A DNA stretch of 64,000 nt from Sutcliffiella horikoshii DSM 8719. GTDB lineage: Bacteria > Bacillota > Bacilli > Bacillales > Bacillaceae_I. This document shows positions 1-8,286 of this stretch, piece after piece; within the stretch, counting starts at the first letter, position 1, and every line of letters starts with the position of its first letter. The stretch lies in contig LQXN01000064.1 in assembly GCA_001648575.1 (NCBI GenBank), forward strand, positions 1-64,000. The letters run 5' to 3'. The translations under genes and the position numbers were made by a program. The notes beneath the pieces are model-generated. The model did not search any database and was not told the origin of the DNA. It saw only the letters and a program-made list of their open reading frames with translations.

Positions 1-343
1 GTTGGATTCACTAATTATAGTAATCATTCTAGAAAAAGCAGCTTCAGAAGGTACCGAATCGGATACCAAAAAACCACAATCTAGACGAAAGATCATGTCA
101 TACTTTAATCTACGAACCAAGTCTTTAATAAATGGAATACGTTCAATGATCCTAGCCACTAATGAGTACACCATTGCAGCGTAATTTAGTTCAACTGGTC
201 TACCAAAAACGGGACTTCTTCGTTACCACAGCGAAGATCTGGTCCATATTAAAAGTAGAAAAAATAGCTTCGAATCGTTGGGTAGGTTGTAAATCATACA
301 ATTCTTGTATCCCGAAAAGGCTTCCTTGTCGTATAATAGTCAT
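1..343 (-). pseudogene. IS1182 transposase, N-terminal part, frameshifted
   Basis: The start ATG (341-343) and following codons match the transposase of the intact copy at 28430. At 205-209 this copy has five A where the intact copy has four, which shifts the frame after about 45 codons. Beyond the shift the nucleotide match resumes to the window edge. The transposase is therefore probably inactive, unless slippage in the homopolymer restores the frame. The C-terminal part is outside the window. Confidence 0.8.
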
Positions 344-479
344 AGGGAGTCTTCCTCCAGTCTTTAGTCTGTAGAGTTGTTGTGGTAACTACTCTTTTCG
401 ACAAGTTGGGGAGGTACTCCTTTTTTTGTTGTCCAGAAGCCCTGAGCCTGTAAGGCTCTTATTTATGAAATTCATTCAA
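1..479 (-). mobile_element. IS1182-family element, left end only (cut by window edge)
   Basis: This stretch is the reverse complement of the first ~478 bp of the intact element at 28294-29861, including the terminal sequence that reads TTGAATGAATTTCAT from the right end. The only difference I found is one extra base in an A run (205-209). The rest of the element lies outside the window, so its far end and target duplication cannot be checked. Its left end abuts the ECF sigma gene and faces the left end of the 28.3 kb copy, so the two copies form inverted repeats about 27.8 kb apart. Confidence 0.9.
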
Positions 480-520
480 CCTTTTTAAAATTGAAACGTT
501 TTAAAGGTGGGAGGTTTGAA

Positions 521-1033
521 ATGAATGATTCCATGTTGGGGGAAAAACTAAATGAGATACTAAAATTTGTTTACTCCTACCTAATAAAAATGGGTGCTTC
601 AAAGGAGGATGCAGAAGATATTATTCAAGATACAGCGTATAAGTTTTTACAATACATAGACTCATTACAGATTGATAATATCCAAGGTTGGCTATTTAGA
701 GTAGCAGTAAATCAATATTATGATATGTCTCGTAAGAAAACTAGACGAAAAGATATATTATTGAAATTCAATGTACAAGAAATATTTGAGGAAGAAACAC
801 CTGAAAAAGTCCTCATGCAAAGTGAACTAGAAAGAGATATTCATGAAATCTTAACTAAAATAGAACCGAAATACAGGCAATTGCTTCTTCTAAAATATAG
901 TACGGGATTAAAAATATATGAGATAGCAGAACTGTATAGCATGAAAGAAGGGTCTGTTAAGACTACTCTCTATAGGGCAAGAAAGGAATTTATAGAACAG
1001 TATAGGAGGTATGAAAATGAAAAAGGAAAATGA
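521..1033 (+). CDS. ECF-type RNA polymerase sigma factor
   Basis: A 170-residue sigma-70 family protein of the ECF type with regions 2 and 4 only. Region 2 includes the GASKEDAEDIIQDTAYKF segment and WLFRVAVNQYYD; region 4 has the helix-turn-helix around IYEIAELYSMKEGSVKTTLYRARK. The longer frame opens at 491, but ATG 521 is preferred because GGGAGG (about 509-514) lies at the right distance. The stop overlaps the start of the next gene, which is the expected anti-sigma partner. The IS1182 end lies only 41 bp upstream, so the native promoter is probably separated from the gene. The ECF subgroup and its stimulus cannot be told from sequence alone. Confidence 0.9.
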   Translation: MNDSMLGEKLNEILKFVYSYLIKMGASKEDAEDIIQDTAYKFLQYIDSLQIDNIQGWLFRVAVNQYYDMSRKKTRRKDILLKFNVQEIFEEETPEKVLMQSELERDIHEILTKIEPKYRQLLLLKYSTGLKIYEIAELYSMKEGSVKTTLYRARKEFIEQYRRYENEKGK

Positions 1034-1988
1034 GTTTTTTCCTAAAGATCTTGAATTTGAAGGATTGGTAAGAAAAGCGAAAAAACGTTCCATGATAAGA
1101 ATGGTGCTTATTTCATTAGTTATAAGTGTCATAGTATTATTTGGGCTATTTTTTATTGGCAATACGGTAATGAGAATAAAAATGGAAAAGGAGACCGACT
1201 TGGATTCGGCTTGGAACAATATTATGGGCGCCAACATCGAAGAGCGAGGTGGCATATTTAATTATTCTCTAACTTCTGCAACAGCAAAAACGAAGTTAGT
1301 AAAAGTGGTTGGAGGAGTACCAATTCCATGGGGGGAACAGGAAAAAGTTTTTACTATTTTGGGAACATCTCGAGTCATTTCAACTCATGGTCCTTCTGGC
1401 TCCGGCTACTCAGAAGATGAGCGAATTCCTATGTACTATGAAGGAGAAAGAGTCGTTGAATTTTTTCATCCACAAGTAAATTATAAACAAGTATTTGATG
1501 ATAGAAAGTTATTTAGTGTGATTGATGATAACACAGTTGTAGAAATGGCTTTTTCGTTTGATGATGGTTACTCCATTGAGGAAGTAAATGAGGTATTTAA
1601 AGAACAATTAGCATGGTATTGGGTAGATACGTTTAGTAAAGATAAAATAGAAAATGATAATAATTTTAACAAAGTTAAAATTTTCGGAGACTCTACTATC
1701 CATGGTTTTCAAGCATATGGCTTTTCATATAACCGAAATGCAGAAACCTATTCTGCCTCTAACTTTATATCAATTATAGAGAGAGTAAGGGAAGATGGTG
1801 GCGATTATCAAGAAGATGCAGAGAGAATTATTACTAACATAACTAATCAGGGCGAAATAAAACTAGAACCTCAGAACCTAAAAATCATTGGTGTGATAGT
1901 TACAGGAAAACCAAGTGACTTAATAAAGTTTAGTGATGAATCTATGATTCGCGGCGCTACATTAGGAGCAACAACAGACCAATATTAA
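1017..1988 (+). CDS. Anti-sigma factor with C-terminal sigma-regulator domain
   Basis: A 323-residue single-pass membrane protein. A short basic cytoplasmic N-terminus is followed by one strong hydrophobic helix (about residues 26-46, MVLISLVISVIVLFGLFFIG) and a long extracytoplasmic domain. The arrangement and the N- and C-terminal patterns fit the Bacillus 'sigma factor regulator' N/C families that sequester ECF sigma factors at the membrane. ATG 1017 is chosen over 1011 because AGGAGG at 1004-1009 leaves a 7-nt spacer to 1017 and only one base to 1011. It overlaps the sigma gene and is probably translationally coupled to it. The family assignment is from memory of the fold pattern. Confidence 0.78.
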   Translation: MKKENEFFPKDLEFEGLVRKAKKRSMIRMVLISLVISVIVLFGLFFIGNTVMRIKMEKETDLDSAWNNIMGANIEERGGIFNYSLTSATAKTKLVKVVGGVPIPWGEQEKVFTILGTSRVISTHGPSGSGYSEDERIPMYYEGERVVEFFHPQVNYKQVFDDRKLFSVIDDNTVVEMAFSFDDGYSIEEVNEVFKEQLAWYWVDTFSKDKIENDNNFNKVKIFGDSTIHGFQAYGFSYNRNAETYSASNFISIIERVREDGGDYQEDAERIITNITNQGEIKLEPQNLKIIGVIVTGKPSDLIKFSDESMIRGATLGATTDQY

Positions 1989-2031
1989 ACTGTTGTTGAA
2001 GTGCAATTTATTTTGAAAGGGGAATTTAGAA

Positions 2032-2403
2032 ATGATGAAAAAGGCTATAATTTCAGGAGTTGTATTTTGTTCAATCTTGTTAGTTGGATGTAATGCAACC
2101 GAGGTATTAGAAAGCGAGCAGGAAGTAGTAGTTTCTCAGGAAGCTTTATTTTCTGAATTACAAAATGAAATAATAGTATCTATTACAGAGCAAACGGAAC
2201 TTGAAAGTGATTCACTAGCAATAATGATTGATGGTGGTACTGATGAATTAACAGTATCAGTAGGTTTCCCGAAGGATGCAAAAATTGATGATACGTTGAT
2301 TCAACAAATAGTAGAAGATTCTATTAAGAATGTTTCTGAAATAGAAACAGTAACAACTAGCAAAGAAAAAATAAAAATAAAAATAAAGATCGAGAAATAC
2401 TAA
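2032..2403 (+). CDS. Small lipoprotein, third gene of the sigma operon
   Basis: A 123-residue protein with an N-terminal lipoprotein signal (hydrophobic stretch ending LLVGC, Cys at about residue 20), so it should be lipid-anchored outside the membrane. The mature part is acidic, then ends in a Lys/Ile-rich tail. It lies 43 bp after the anti-sigma gene with an AAAGGGGAA ribosome site, so it probably shares that operon. It may be a target or accessory of the ECF system. No family is recognised. Confidence 0.7.
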   Translation: MMKKAIISGVVFCSILLVGCNATEVLESEQEVVVSQEALFSELQNEIIVSITEQTELESDSLAIMIDGGTDELTVSVGFPKDAKIDDTLIQQIVEDSIKNVSEIETVTTSKEKIKIKIKIEKY

Positions 2404-2501
2404 CGGTGAAGTTCTTAAAGGATACAATCAACCTTATAAATACAGTTGTTTTATAAAATTTTGAAAAAATGTAAATAAGAATCAAGTGGGTTAATCCATT
2501 A

Positions 2502-2543
2502 AAGGGCGCTATCCTGTAACAATAAGGGATCAGCGCTCATTTG
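2502..2543 (+). repeat. Dispersed GCGC repeat, copy R1
   Basis: Imperfect inverted repeat with arms AAGGGCGCTATCC and GGATCAGCGCTCA around a short A/T-rich centre. It lies about 100 bp after the lipoprotein stop. The right arm runs straight into the reading frame of a truncated gene (2540-2773). Related sites are listed separately across 2.5-4.3 kb, 14.3 kb and 30-36.6 kb. Confidence 0.7.
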
Positions 2544-2773
2544 AACACCTTGACATTGTGATAGGTAAAGAGATTCCTAAAACAAAAGGGGAAAGTGAGA
2601 GGGTGGAGATAGGACAGGGGATAGAGGGACAATTCTTTTCTGACTACTCAGGAAAACGCAGCCTTGTCTAGCAAGAGAAAAACTTTAACTGCCAAATCAT
2701 CTATTTTTATAAATTCACGCCAAAAGAAGTGATTAAAAGTAAGGATTATACTTTTAATAATTGTTTTGGTTAA
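2540..2773 (+). pseudogene. C-terminal gene fragment, DUF4367-like, one internal stop
   Basis: One reading frame runs from the edge of repeat R1 to TAA 2771-2773 with a single TAG at about 2668. It reads GKEIPKTKGESERVEI, then GQGIEGQFFSDYSGKRSLV, stop, QEKNFNCQIIYFYKF. The pattern (an element around EVNG-EG-F, then SLxW, then Y-I) is like the C-terminal domain of DUF4367-type anti-sigma or lipoprotein-sorting-like proteins, where the stop would replace a Trp codon (TGG to TAG). No start codon or ribosome site precedes it. The family match is tentative. Confidence 0.5.
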
Positions 2774-2822
2774 AGCTTGTTCATCTTAATACATTATTGG
2801 ATACGATAGCAAAAATTTTAAA

Positions 2823-2905
2823 TCGGCTCTGTTATTCAAGAATCTAGGAGCGGTTCTGCAGTAAAGAATCGCGCTCAATTTTTATTTAGGAGCCAGATTG
2901 TTGAA
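2823..2905 (+). repeat. Dispersed GCGC repeat, copy R2 (composite)
   Basis: Contains CGGCTCTGTTATTCAAG, then TAGGAGCGGTTCTGCAG, then GAATCGCGCTCAATTTTT and GGAGCCAGATTG. It looks like a repeat arm with extra pieces of the same family joined. It lies 50 bp after the DUF4367-like fragment. The left part resembles, in inverted form, the site at 32748-32800. Confidence 0.55.
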
Positions 2906-3124
2906 CAATAATGGAATTTTAGTTAAAAATAGAGGGGGTGAATAGAGAAATATAGTATAATTGAAAAGTCTAAAAATTCATTAAAATGATTTATAGGCAA
3001 TATTTGTTAAGGGAGGCGTTCATTATGACAAACATAAGAATTTTTATTGTAATTAATTTTAAAGGGATAACGCCTAATTAACAATGTCGTTTAGCGTTCC
3101 CCGAAATATGAAAGGGGAAAACAC

Positions 3125-3580
3125 GTGAGTACAGATAATGTAAAACTTGTAGAATTAAATGCAGAAAACTGGTATGAATGCTGTGAATTAGAGGTTTCAA
3201 CAGAACAAGCTGAACACATTGAATCAAATGCTATATCCATAGCTCAATCAAAGTTTGAACCTACATTAAAACCATATGCGATTTATTTTGAAGAAAAAGT
3301 AGTTGGCTTTTTAATGTTCAATTCTGTTCAAGAAGAACTTGATGGATATTGGGTATATAGAATAATGGTGGATAAGGAATTCCAAGGCAAGGGTATAGGT
3401 AAAGCTGCAACTAATTTAATGATTTCAGAAATGGCTAAATTACCAAATGTGAAAAAAATTGTTGTAGGTTATCATCCGGAAAATTTAGAAGCACATAATT
3501 TATACTCAGGTTTGGGATTTATTGATAATGGTGATAGGTTCGGTAAGGAAATGGCAGTTACTAAATATATAAACCAGTGA
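3125..3580 (+). CDS. GNAT N-acetyltransferase, polyamine-type (Blt/Pai-like)
   Basis: A 151-residue GNAT protein. The acetyl-CoA binding loop is the motif RIMVDKEFQGKGIGKAATN (about residues 78-96, Q/R-x-x-G-x-G/A). The C-terminal half carries the usual NLEAHNLYSGLGF segment. The sequence resembles spermine/spermidine acetyltransferases of Bacillus (BltD/PaiA type), but the substrate is inferred only. GTG start with AAAGGGGAA upstream. It stands alone between repeats R2 and R3 with its own terminator, so it behaves as a single-gene unit. Confidence 0.85.
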   Translation: MSTDNVKLVELNAENWYECCELEVSTEQAEHIESNAISIAQSKFEPTLKPYAIYFEEKVVGFLMFNSVQEELDGYWVYRIMVDKEFQGKGIGKAATNLMISEMAKLPNVKKIVVGYHPENLEAHNLYSGLGFIDNGDRFGKEMAVTKYINQ

Positions 3581-3606
3581 TAAACCGATAGAAATAAATG
3601 AAAGCC

Positions 3607-3636
3607 AGAGGACCATTTTTGGTCCTCTTCTTATTG
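3607..3636 (+). terminator. Rho-independent terminator of the GNAT gene
   Basis: Stem AGAGGACC / GGTCCTCT with loop ATTTTT, followed by a T-rich stretch. It lies 27 bp after the GNAT stop codon. Confidence 0.8.
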
Positions 3637-3716
3637 CTAAACAGTGCAATACCTAAAAAAACCATAAAAACCCTCTGAAAAACTAGCTTATGAGAGCTTA
3701 GTGTTTATTCAAGAAA

Positions 3717-3752
3717 AGGGCGCTATTCTTTAAATCAAGGATTAGCGCTAAT
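3717..3752 (+). repeat. Dispersed GCGC repeat, copy R3
   Basis: AAGGGCGCTATTCTT and AAGGATTAGCGCTAAT form an imperfect hairpin. This is the cleanest copy together with R1. It separates the GNAT unit from the next gene. Confidence 0.7.
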
Positions 3753-3857
3753 TTCATTTTTGGAAGAATAAAGAATATCATATTGTAGGAATTTTTAGAT
3801 TATGAAATAATTGGAATTAAGCAATCCGGCAGGACTGTCGAGTAAGGGGATTATAAA

Positions 3858-4247
3858 ATGAGTAAGAAAAAGAGAGGGATTACTATCTTAATCGGTATTA
3901 TTGTTATTACAAGTTTTTTTATTTTTTTTGAAAATCGCCAAGATAATAACCAGCTAATAAATACTACCCATTCATTTGGAGATTTTTATGTGATGGAAAA
4001 AGAACATCATATTGAACCAGGTGATTATATGGAAATGTGGGTAGTTGGTTATAATGGAGCCGAAAAAGAAGAAAACAAAGAATATTATAAAGTTTATTTT
4101 AAAGATGCAAATGTCTATAACCTTATTGAAAAAGACCAAAGCTATATGACTTCCATTTCATCAATAAGTGAGGAAGGTAAAGAGAGATACTATTTAGACG
4201 TAATTTCGCCTCCAAATGGAACACAATTAAGGGGAGAAGGAAGATAA
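3858..4247 (+). CDS. Small membrane-anchored protein of unknown function
   Basis: A 129-residue protein with a Lys/Arg-rich start and one hydrophobic helix (about residues 8-24, ITILIGIIVITSFFIFF). A polar extracytoplasmic domain of about 100 residues follows, rich in Tyr and Glu. No Cys lipobox is seen, so it is either an uncleaved signal anchor or a secreted protein. ATG start with AAGGGGATT upstream. It is a single-gene unit between repeats R3 and R4. I do not recognise the family. Confidence 0.65.
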   Translation: MSKKKRGITILIGIIVITSFFIFFENRQDNNQLINTTHSFGDFYVMEKEHHIEPGDYMEMWVVGYNGAEKEENKEYYKVYFKDANVYNLIEKDQSYMTSISSISEEGKERYYLDVISPPNGTQLRGEGR

Positions 4248-4278
4248 TTTAACTGAGAGTTTGCTACTTCAATTAAAT

Positions 4279-4320
4279 AGGAGCGATTGCTGAATGGCGG
4301 TAACCCTTTATTCAAGTAAA
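4279..4320 (+). repeat. Dispersed GCGC repeat, copy R4
   Basis: AGGAGCGATTGCTGAATGG followed by GGTAACCCTTTATTCAAG. The AGGAGCGATTGCT arm matches, in inverted position, the copy at 30697-30745. It lies 32 bp after the stop of the preceding gene. Confidence 0.6.
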
Positions 4321-4389
4321 GGTAGGTTAATGTAAGAAGGATTCAACATTTAGAATAGAGAATAGGTTATTTATGTCATTACAAGGGCG

Positions 4390-4635
4390 GTGGAATTGTT
4401 GAAACTTAGACAAATCGCAGTCGCTTTCCTTTATAATGAGGAACAAGAAGTTTTATTTCTTCATAAAAAGCAAAAAGATACTTTCCTCGCAGGTTTTTTA
4501 GTTCCTATAGGTGGTCATATAGAAGGCGATGAAATAAATGAACCTCAAAAAGCGTGTTTTAGAGAGATTGAAGAAGAAACGGGTTTAAAGAAAGATAGCA
4601 TAGAAATCGTGAACACGTGGAACAGGCTCTTGTAA
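4390..4635 (+). pseudogene. NUDIX hydrolase, truncated after the Nudix box
   Basis: Eighty-one codons giving the first half of a NUDIX hydrolase. The Nudix box is readable as GGHIEGDE...REIEEETGL with two extra residues before the RE pair. A full enzyme is about 130-160 residues, so the C-terminal half is missing and the frame ends at TAA after NTWNRLL. GTG 4390 or TTG 4396/4399 could be the start. Shifting the frame near the end gives a different peptide (VEQALVKAGYKK) that joins the next fragment. This is a fusion scar rather than an intact gene. Confidence 0.65.
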
Positions 4636-4648
4636 AGGCTGGTTATAA

Positions 4649-5158
4649 AAAAATGTAGTAAGTGAGTTTCAAACTGATTTCCACAAGAACAATATCGATG
4701 TGAGTTATGTATTTGTTATGCTTTCCGATGAAGGAAAAATAGTCGCTAACGGTTTTCCCGACTGGATATGGAGGAAAGCTGCCTTAACTAAACCCTTTTC
4801 GGTAAAAGGATGGTTCAAACTATATCTTTATCAAGCAGATTTAGGTGACTTGAAATTTATCTCGCTACCTAATAACAGAAAGATAATCGATTCTACCACA
4901 TCCCCCGTCATTGAGTTTTTGAGAACCGTTATAAGAGAGATAGGAAAGAATAAGGAGATTAGTGGGGGAAGGTTTTGGGTGGAAATGAAATATTGGGATA
5001 TCGAAAATCAACTTGTTCAGAAATCACTAAAATTGGATGATTGGTATAAAACACTTTCAAAGTGGATTAAAAAGAATGTTCCAAAAGAAAAAGAAAGCAA
5101 TTCTTATGTAAGCCCAACAATAAAAGATTTAGTATCACAGGGGTTTAAATTAATGTAG
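4649..5158 (+). pseudogene. Fragment of an unknown protein joined to the NUDIX fragment
   Basis: An open frame of about 170 codons with no convincing start of its own (GTG 4700 has no ribosome site). It contains VSYVFVMLSDEGKIVANG, several Trp residues and a Lys-rich C-terminus ending KDLVSQGFKLM. The frame upstream of an A7 run (about 4645-4653) reads VEQALVKAGYKK and would continue into this frame after a one-base shift. It probably represents the C-terminal part of a gene fused to the NUDIX fragment and then frameshifted. The IS66 element begins 30 bp downstream. Family not recognised. Confidence 0.45.
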
Positions 5159-5269
5159 TTAGGCAGGATTGATTAACCTTTTTCTAAGTAAGCGTCAAAT
5201 AGCCCACACCTTCTCCACCAAATCGTGACATGCGATACTATGATTATGAAATTCGTAAGGAGTGTCGCT

Positions 5270-5590
5270 ATGGATCGAAAAGCAAAGCATCAAGTTTGGA
5301 GAAAACGAATGGAAGATTACGAATCTAGTGGTCAATCCGTACAAGAGTGGATATCCAGTTGCCAGGATGAGATCACCATCTACCAATTTCATTATTGGAG
5401 AAAAAAGCTTAAAGGTGAAAAAAATGAAGTGTGTCAAAACGAACAAAATGGTTGGACATCGTTTGATGTCCAGGGCTTTACTACTGCTCCAACGATAGAG
5501 GTAAGGATAAATGATTTATCAGTTTATATACCAGAAGACGTAAGTGATACTCATATGATTCGTTTATTAAGGGTGTTGAGACGTGTATGA
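5270..5590 (+). CDS. tnpA: IS66 accessory protein TnpA
   Basis: A 106-residue basic protein of the IS66 OrfA type, with an N-terminal helix-turn-helix-like segment (WRKRMEDYESSGQSVQEW) and a WRKKLK motif. The frame is open from 5225, but ATG 5270 has AAGGAGTG upstream and gives the usual length. Its stop overlaps the tnpB start (ATGA at 5587-5590). It is needed with TnpB for IS66 transposition. Confidence 0.85.
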   Translation: MDRKAKHQVWRKRMEDYESSGQSVQEWISSCQDEITIYQFHYWRKKLKGEKNEVCQNEQNGWTSFDVQGFTTAPTIEVRINDLSVYIPEDVSDTHMIRLLRVLRRV

Positions 5591-5946
5591 TCAACCCTCG
5601 CCAAGTTGATCGCGTTTATCTTGCCCAAGGGAGTACCGATTTAAGGAAATCCATTGATGGCCTCGCAGCCATCGTTCAGGAAACATTCCAATTGGACCCC
5701 TTTTCCTCTTGTCTGTATGTATTCTGTAATCGTCAAAGAGATAAAATTAAAATACTTCATTGGGAGCACAATGGATTTTGGCTCTATTACCGCCGATTAG
5801 AAAAAGGCACCTTCCCTTGGCCGGAATCCTCCTCTTCCACTTCTCCGCAAGCCATTACTCATCGACAGTTCCGTTGGTTACTTGATGGACTTTCAGTAGA
5901 CCAGCAATCCGCACATCCTAAAGTCCATGCAGATTATGTTGTTTAG
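5587..5946 (+). CDS. tnpB: IS66 accessory protein TnpB
   Basis: A 119-residue IS66 OrfB protein. Signature segments are GSTDLRKSIDGLAAIVQE and the central KIKILHWEHNGFWLYYRRLE. It overlaps tnpA by 4 bp and lies just before tnpC. Length and motifs agree with complete family members. Confidence 0.93.
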   Translation: MINPRQVDRVYLAQGSTDLRKSIDGLAAIVQETFQLDPFSSCLYVFCNRQRDKIKILHWEHNGFWLYYRRLEKGTFPWPESSSSTSPQAITHRQFRWLLDGLSVDQQSAHPKVHADYVV

Positions 5947-5975
5947 TAGAAAAAAAGAAGGCAAGTTAGTGTGGG

Positions 5976-7568
5976 GTGATATATAATAAAAGTATGAAAA
6001 CGTCGAATATCCCCCCACAACCTACAACTGAAAACTTAGAACAACGGGTTAACTCGCTTGAAAAACAAAATGCGGAGCTGGCGGCAAAAATCGCATGGTA
6101 TGAAGAACAATTCCGTCTTAGTAAGCAACGACAATTTGGAGTCTCTAGCGAGAAAACAGACGCGGATCAATTACAGCTACCGCTATTTAATGAGGCTGAG
6201 ATTACAGCTGATTCTGGTGTAGAAGAACCTACCGTTGAAACCATCGTGTACAACCGAAAAAAAGCCAAAGGGCAACGTGACTTAAAGCTTGAAAACCTGC
6301 CTACAGAAACAATCGAGTATCGATTATCTGAAGAAAAGCAGGTCTGTTCGTGTTGCCAAGGAAACCTGCATGAGATGAGTACGGAAGTACGCCGAGAACT
6401 AAAAGTCATCCCTGCAGAAGTAAAAGTCGTGGAACATATCCAATACATCTATGCTTGTCGCCATTGTGAGCGTGAAGACATTCAAACACCGATTCTCAAA
6501 GCATCTATGCCATCTTCTGTTTTTCCCAAGAGTTTGGCATCGCCTTCGGCCATGGCCTATATTATGAACCAGAAATACGTAGAGAGTATGCCCCTCTACC
6601 GTCAAGAACAGCAATTTGCCCGCCTTGGAGTCTTCCTATCTCGTCAAACCCTGGCCAATTGGGTACTCTATGGGGCAACGACCTGGTTGCAGCTCATCTA
6701 TGAACGGATGTACCTTCAACTTTTGTCAAAAGACATCCTTCACGCAGATGAAACGACCCTACAAGTCCTTCGAGAACCAGGACGAACAGCCACAGCTACT
6801 TCGTATCTTTGGCTTTATCGATCTGGACAAGAAGGTCCAGCCATTATCCTTTATGATTATCAGCAAACTCGTGCGAGTAAACACCCTCGCAAGTTTTTGT
6901 CTGACTTCAAAGGATATCTGCATGTAGATGGATATGCCGGATATCACGGAATACCACATGTCAAGCTGGTTGGTTGTTGGGCTCATGCCCGACGTAAGTT
7001 TGATGAAGCATTGAAAGCTTTGCCTGATCGTTCCGCAGATGTACCGGCCAAAGCTGGTCTCAATTTCTGTAACCAACTGTTTGCCATCGAACGAGAAATT
7101 AAGGACTTATCTTACGAAGAACGATATAATGCTCGACTAGAACGCAGTCGGCCTGTGCTGGATGCTTTTTCAGTATGGCTTCGTACACAGACACCGAAAG
7201 TCTTACCTAAAAGTGCGCTAGGACAAGCAATCAAGTACTGTCGTAATCAGTGGGAGAAATTAGAGGCATTCTTAGAAGATGGACGTTTAGAAATTGATAA
7301 CAATCGGAGCGAGCGTTCAATTAAACCGTTTGTTATAGGCAGGAAAAATTGGATTTTTGCCAATACGCCGAAAGGCGCAAAATCCAGCGCTATCATATAC
7401 AGTATAGTCGAAACAGCTAAAGAAAGTGGATTGAACCCATTACAGTATCTAACCTATCTATTTGAGGAACTCCCGAATATGGATATCACAGAAATGAATG
7501 CATTAGACCAGCTGCTTCCTTGGTCAAAAGATCTACCAGATCGATGCCGAGTCTTTAAAGATAAATAA
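5976..7568 (+). CDS. tnpC: IS66 DDE transposase TnpC
   Basis: A 530-residue IS66 transposase. An N-terminal coiled coil (about 15-45) is followed by a zinc-binding segment (CSCCQGN and CRHCE), then the DDE catalytic core ([39 protein letters not shown]) and the short IS66 C-terminal domain. Start is GTG 5976 or ATG 5994; neither has a strong ribosome site, so translation may be coupled to tnpB. The gene appears intact. Confidence 0.94.
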   Translation: MIYNKSMKTSNIPPQPTTENLEQRVNSLEKQNAELAAKIAWYEEQFRLSKQRQFGVSSEKTDADQLQLPLFNEAEITADSGVEEPTVETIVYNRKKAKGQRDLKLENLPTETIEYRLSEEKQVCSCCQGNLHEMSTEVRRELKVIPAEVKVVEHIQYIYACRHCEREDIQTPILKASMPSSVFPKSLASPSAMAYIMNQKYVESMPLYRQEQQFARLGVFLSRQTLANWVLYGATTWLQLIYERMYLQLLSKDILHADETTLQVLREPGRTATATSYLWLYRSGQEGPAIILYDYQQTRASKHPRKFLSDFKGYLHVDGYAGYHGIPHVKLVGCWAHARRKFDEALKALPDRSADVPAKAGLNFCNQLFAIEREIKDLSYEERYNARLERSRPVLDAFSVWLRTQTPKVLPKSALGQAIKYCRNQWEKLEAFLEDGRLEIDNNRSERSIKPFVIGRKNWIFANTPKGAKSSAIIYSIVETAKESGLNPLQYLTYLFEELPNMDITEMNALDQLLPWSKDLPDRCRVFKDK

Positions 7569-7621
7569 ACTATACATCAATCCCCGCCTAGTTTCATAGG
7601 TGGGGATTATTTTACGCTTAC

Positions 7622-8275
7622 GAAAAAGATTTAAGATATAAATTTCAAATACAAGCTATAGACAGCTTACCAAGATATCTAAACGAAGAGCAGTTGGATT
7701 TAGTATTAAAAGCAGCTCTTCAAAAAACTTACGGTTATCGAAAAAGGGCTATGTTAATTTTCCTTTTAGGAACAGGGTGTCGGGTAAGTGAATTGACGAA
7801 TATGAGAGTAAGTGACTTTAATGTTAAAGAGAATCTAATATTCGTCCGAAGGGGAAAACGGAATAAAGAAAGGTATATTCCCATGTTTAAGGAAGTAAAA
7901 AAATCTATTTTGGATTACTTGCAACTAAGTGGAGTGCCTGAATGGAAATCGGATATTGATGGTTATTTGTTTTCTAGGGATGATGGTCTAGTAAGGGAAA
8001 GGAAAATTCTTGATAGAAGTGTACAATATTTAGTAAGAGGATTATTTGATAATATTGGATTAGATAATAACTTTACTGTACACTCCTTCCGGCATACATT
8101 TGCCGTGAAATGTTTGAAGTCGGGAATGAAGCAACAGTATTTAATGCAAATACTCGGTCATGATGATCCTAAAACCACGGCAGTATACACAAAATTAATA
8201 CCACACGACCTAAAAGAAGAAGTTATGAAAAAATATCCTTTTCCTTTTGAAGATTTGTTAAAAGAATTGATTTAG
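7622..8275 (+). pseudogene. Tyrosine recombinase 1, N-terminus removed at the IS66 end
   Basis: The frame is open from the first base after the IS66 right end. It reads SLPRYLNEEQLDLVLKAAL before the catalytic domain, which is the usual linker into the catalytic part of XerC/D-type recombinases. Catalytic residues are present: R in GTGCRVSELTN, the K region in RRGKRNKERYIP, HSFRH, then LGHDDPKTTAVYTK with the Tyr. The N-terminal core-binding domain (about 100 or more residues) is missing, and no matching piece lies left of IS66. An internal TTG (7694) could start a catalytic-domain-only protein, but it has no clear ribosome site. The next recombinase starts 11 bp downstream. Confidence 0.85.
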
Positions 8276-8286
8276 GAGGACTTAAC

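Larger units (their letters stand above)
5188..7621 (+). mobile_element. IS66-family insertion sequence
   Basis: Three genes in the order tnpA-tnpB-tnpC (OrfA, OrfB, DDE transposase) typical of IS66. The ends are imperfect inverted repeats starting GTAAGCGT: the left end reads GTAAGCGTCAAATAGCCC and the right end, inverted, GTAAGCGTAAAATAATCCC. IS66 elements normally make an 8-bp target duplication. Here the flanks are TTTTCTAA and GAAAAAGA, so no duplication remains. Together with the truncated recombinase on its right side this indicates a deletion next to the element. Confidence 0.92.
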
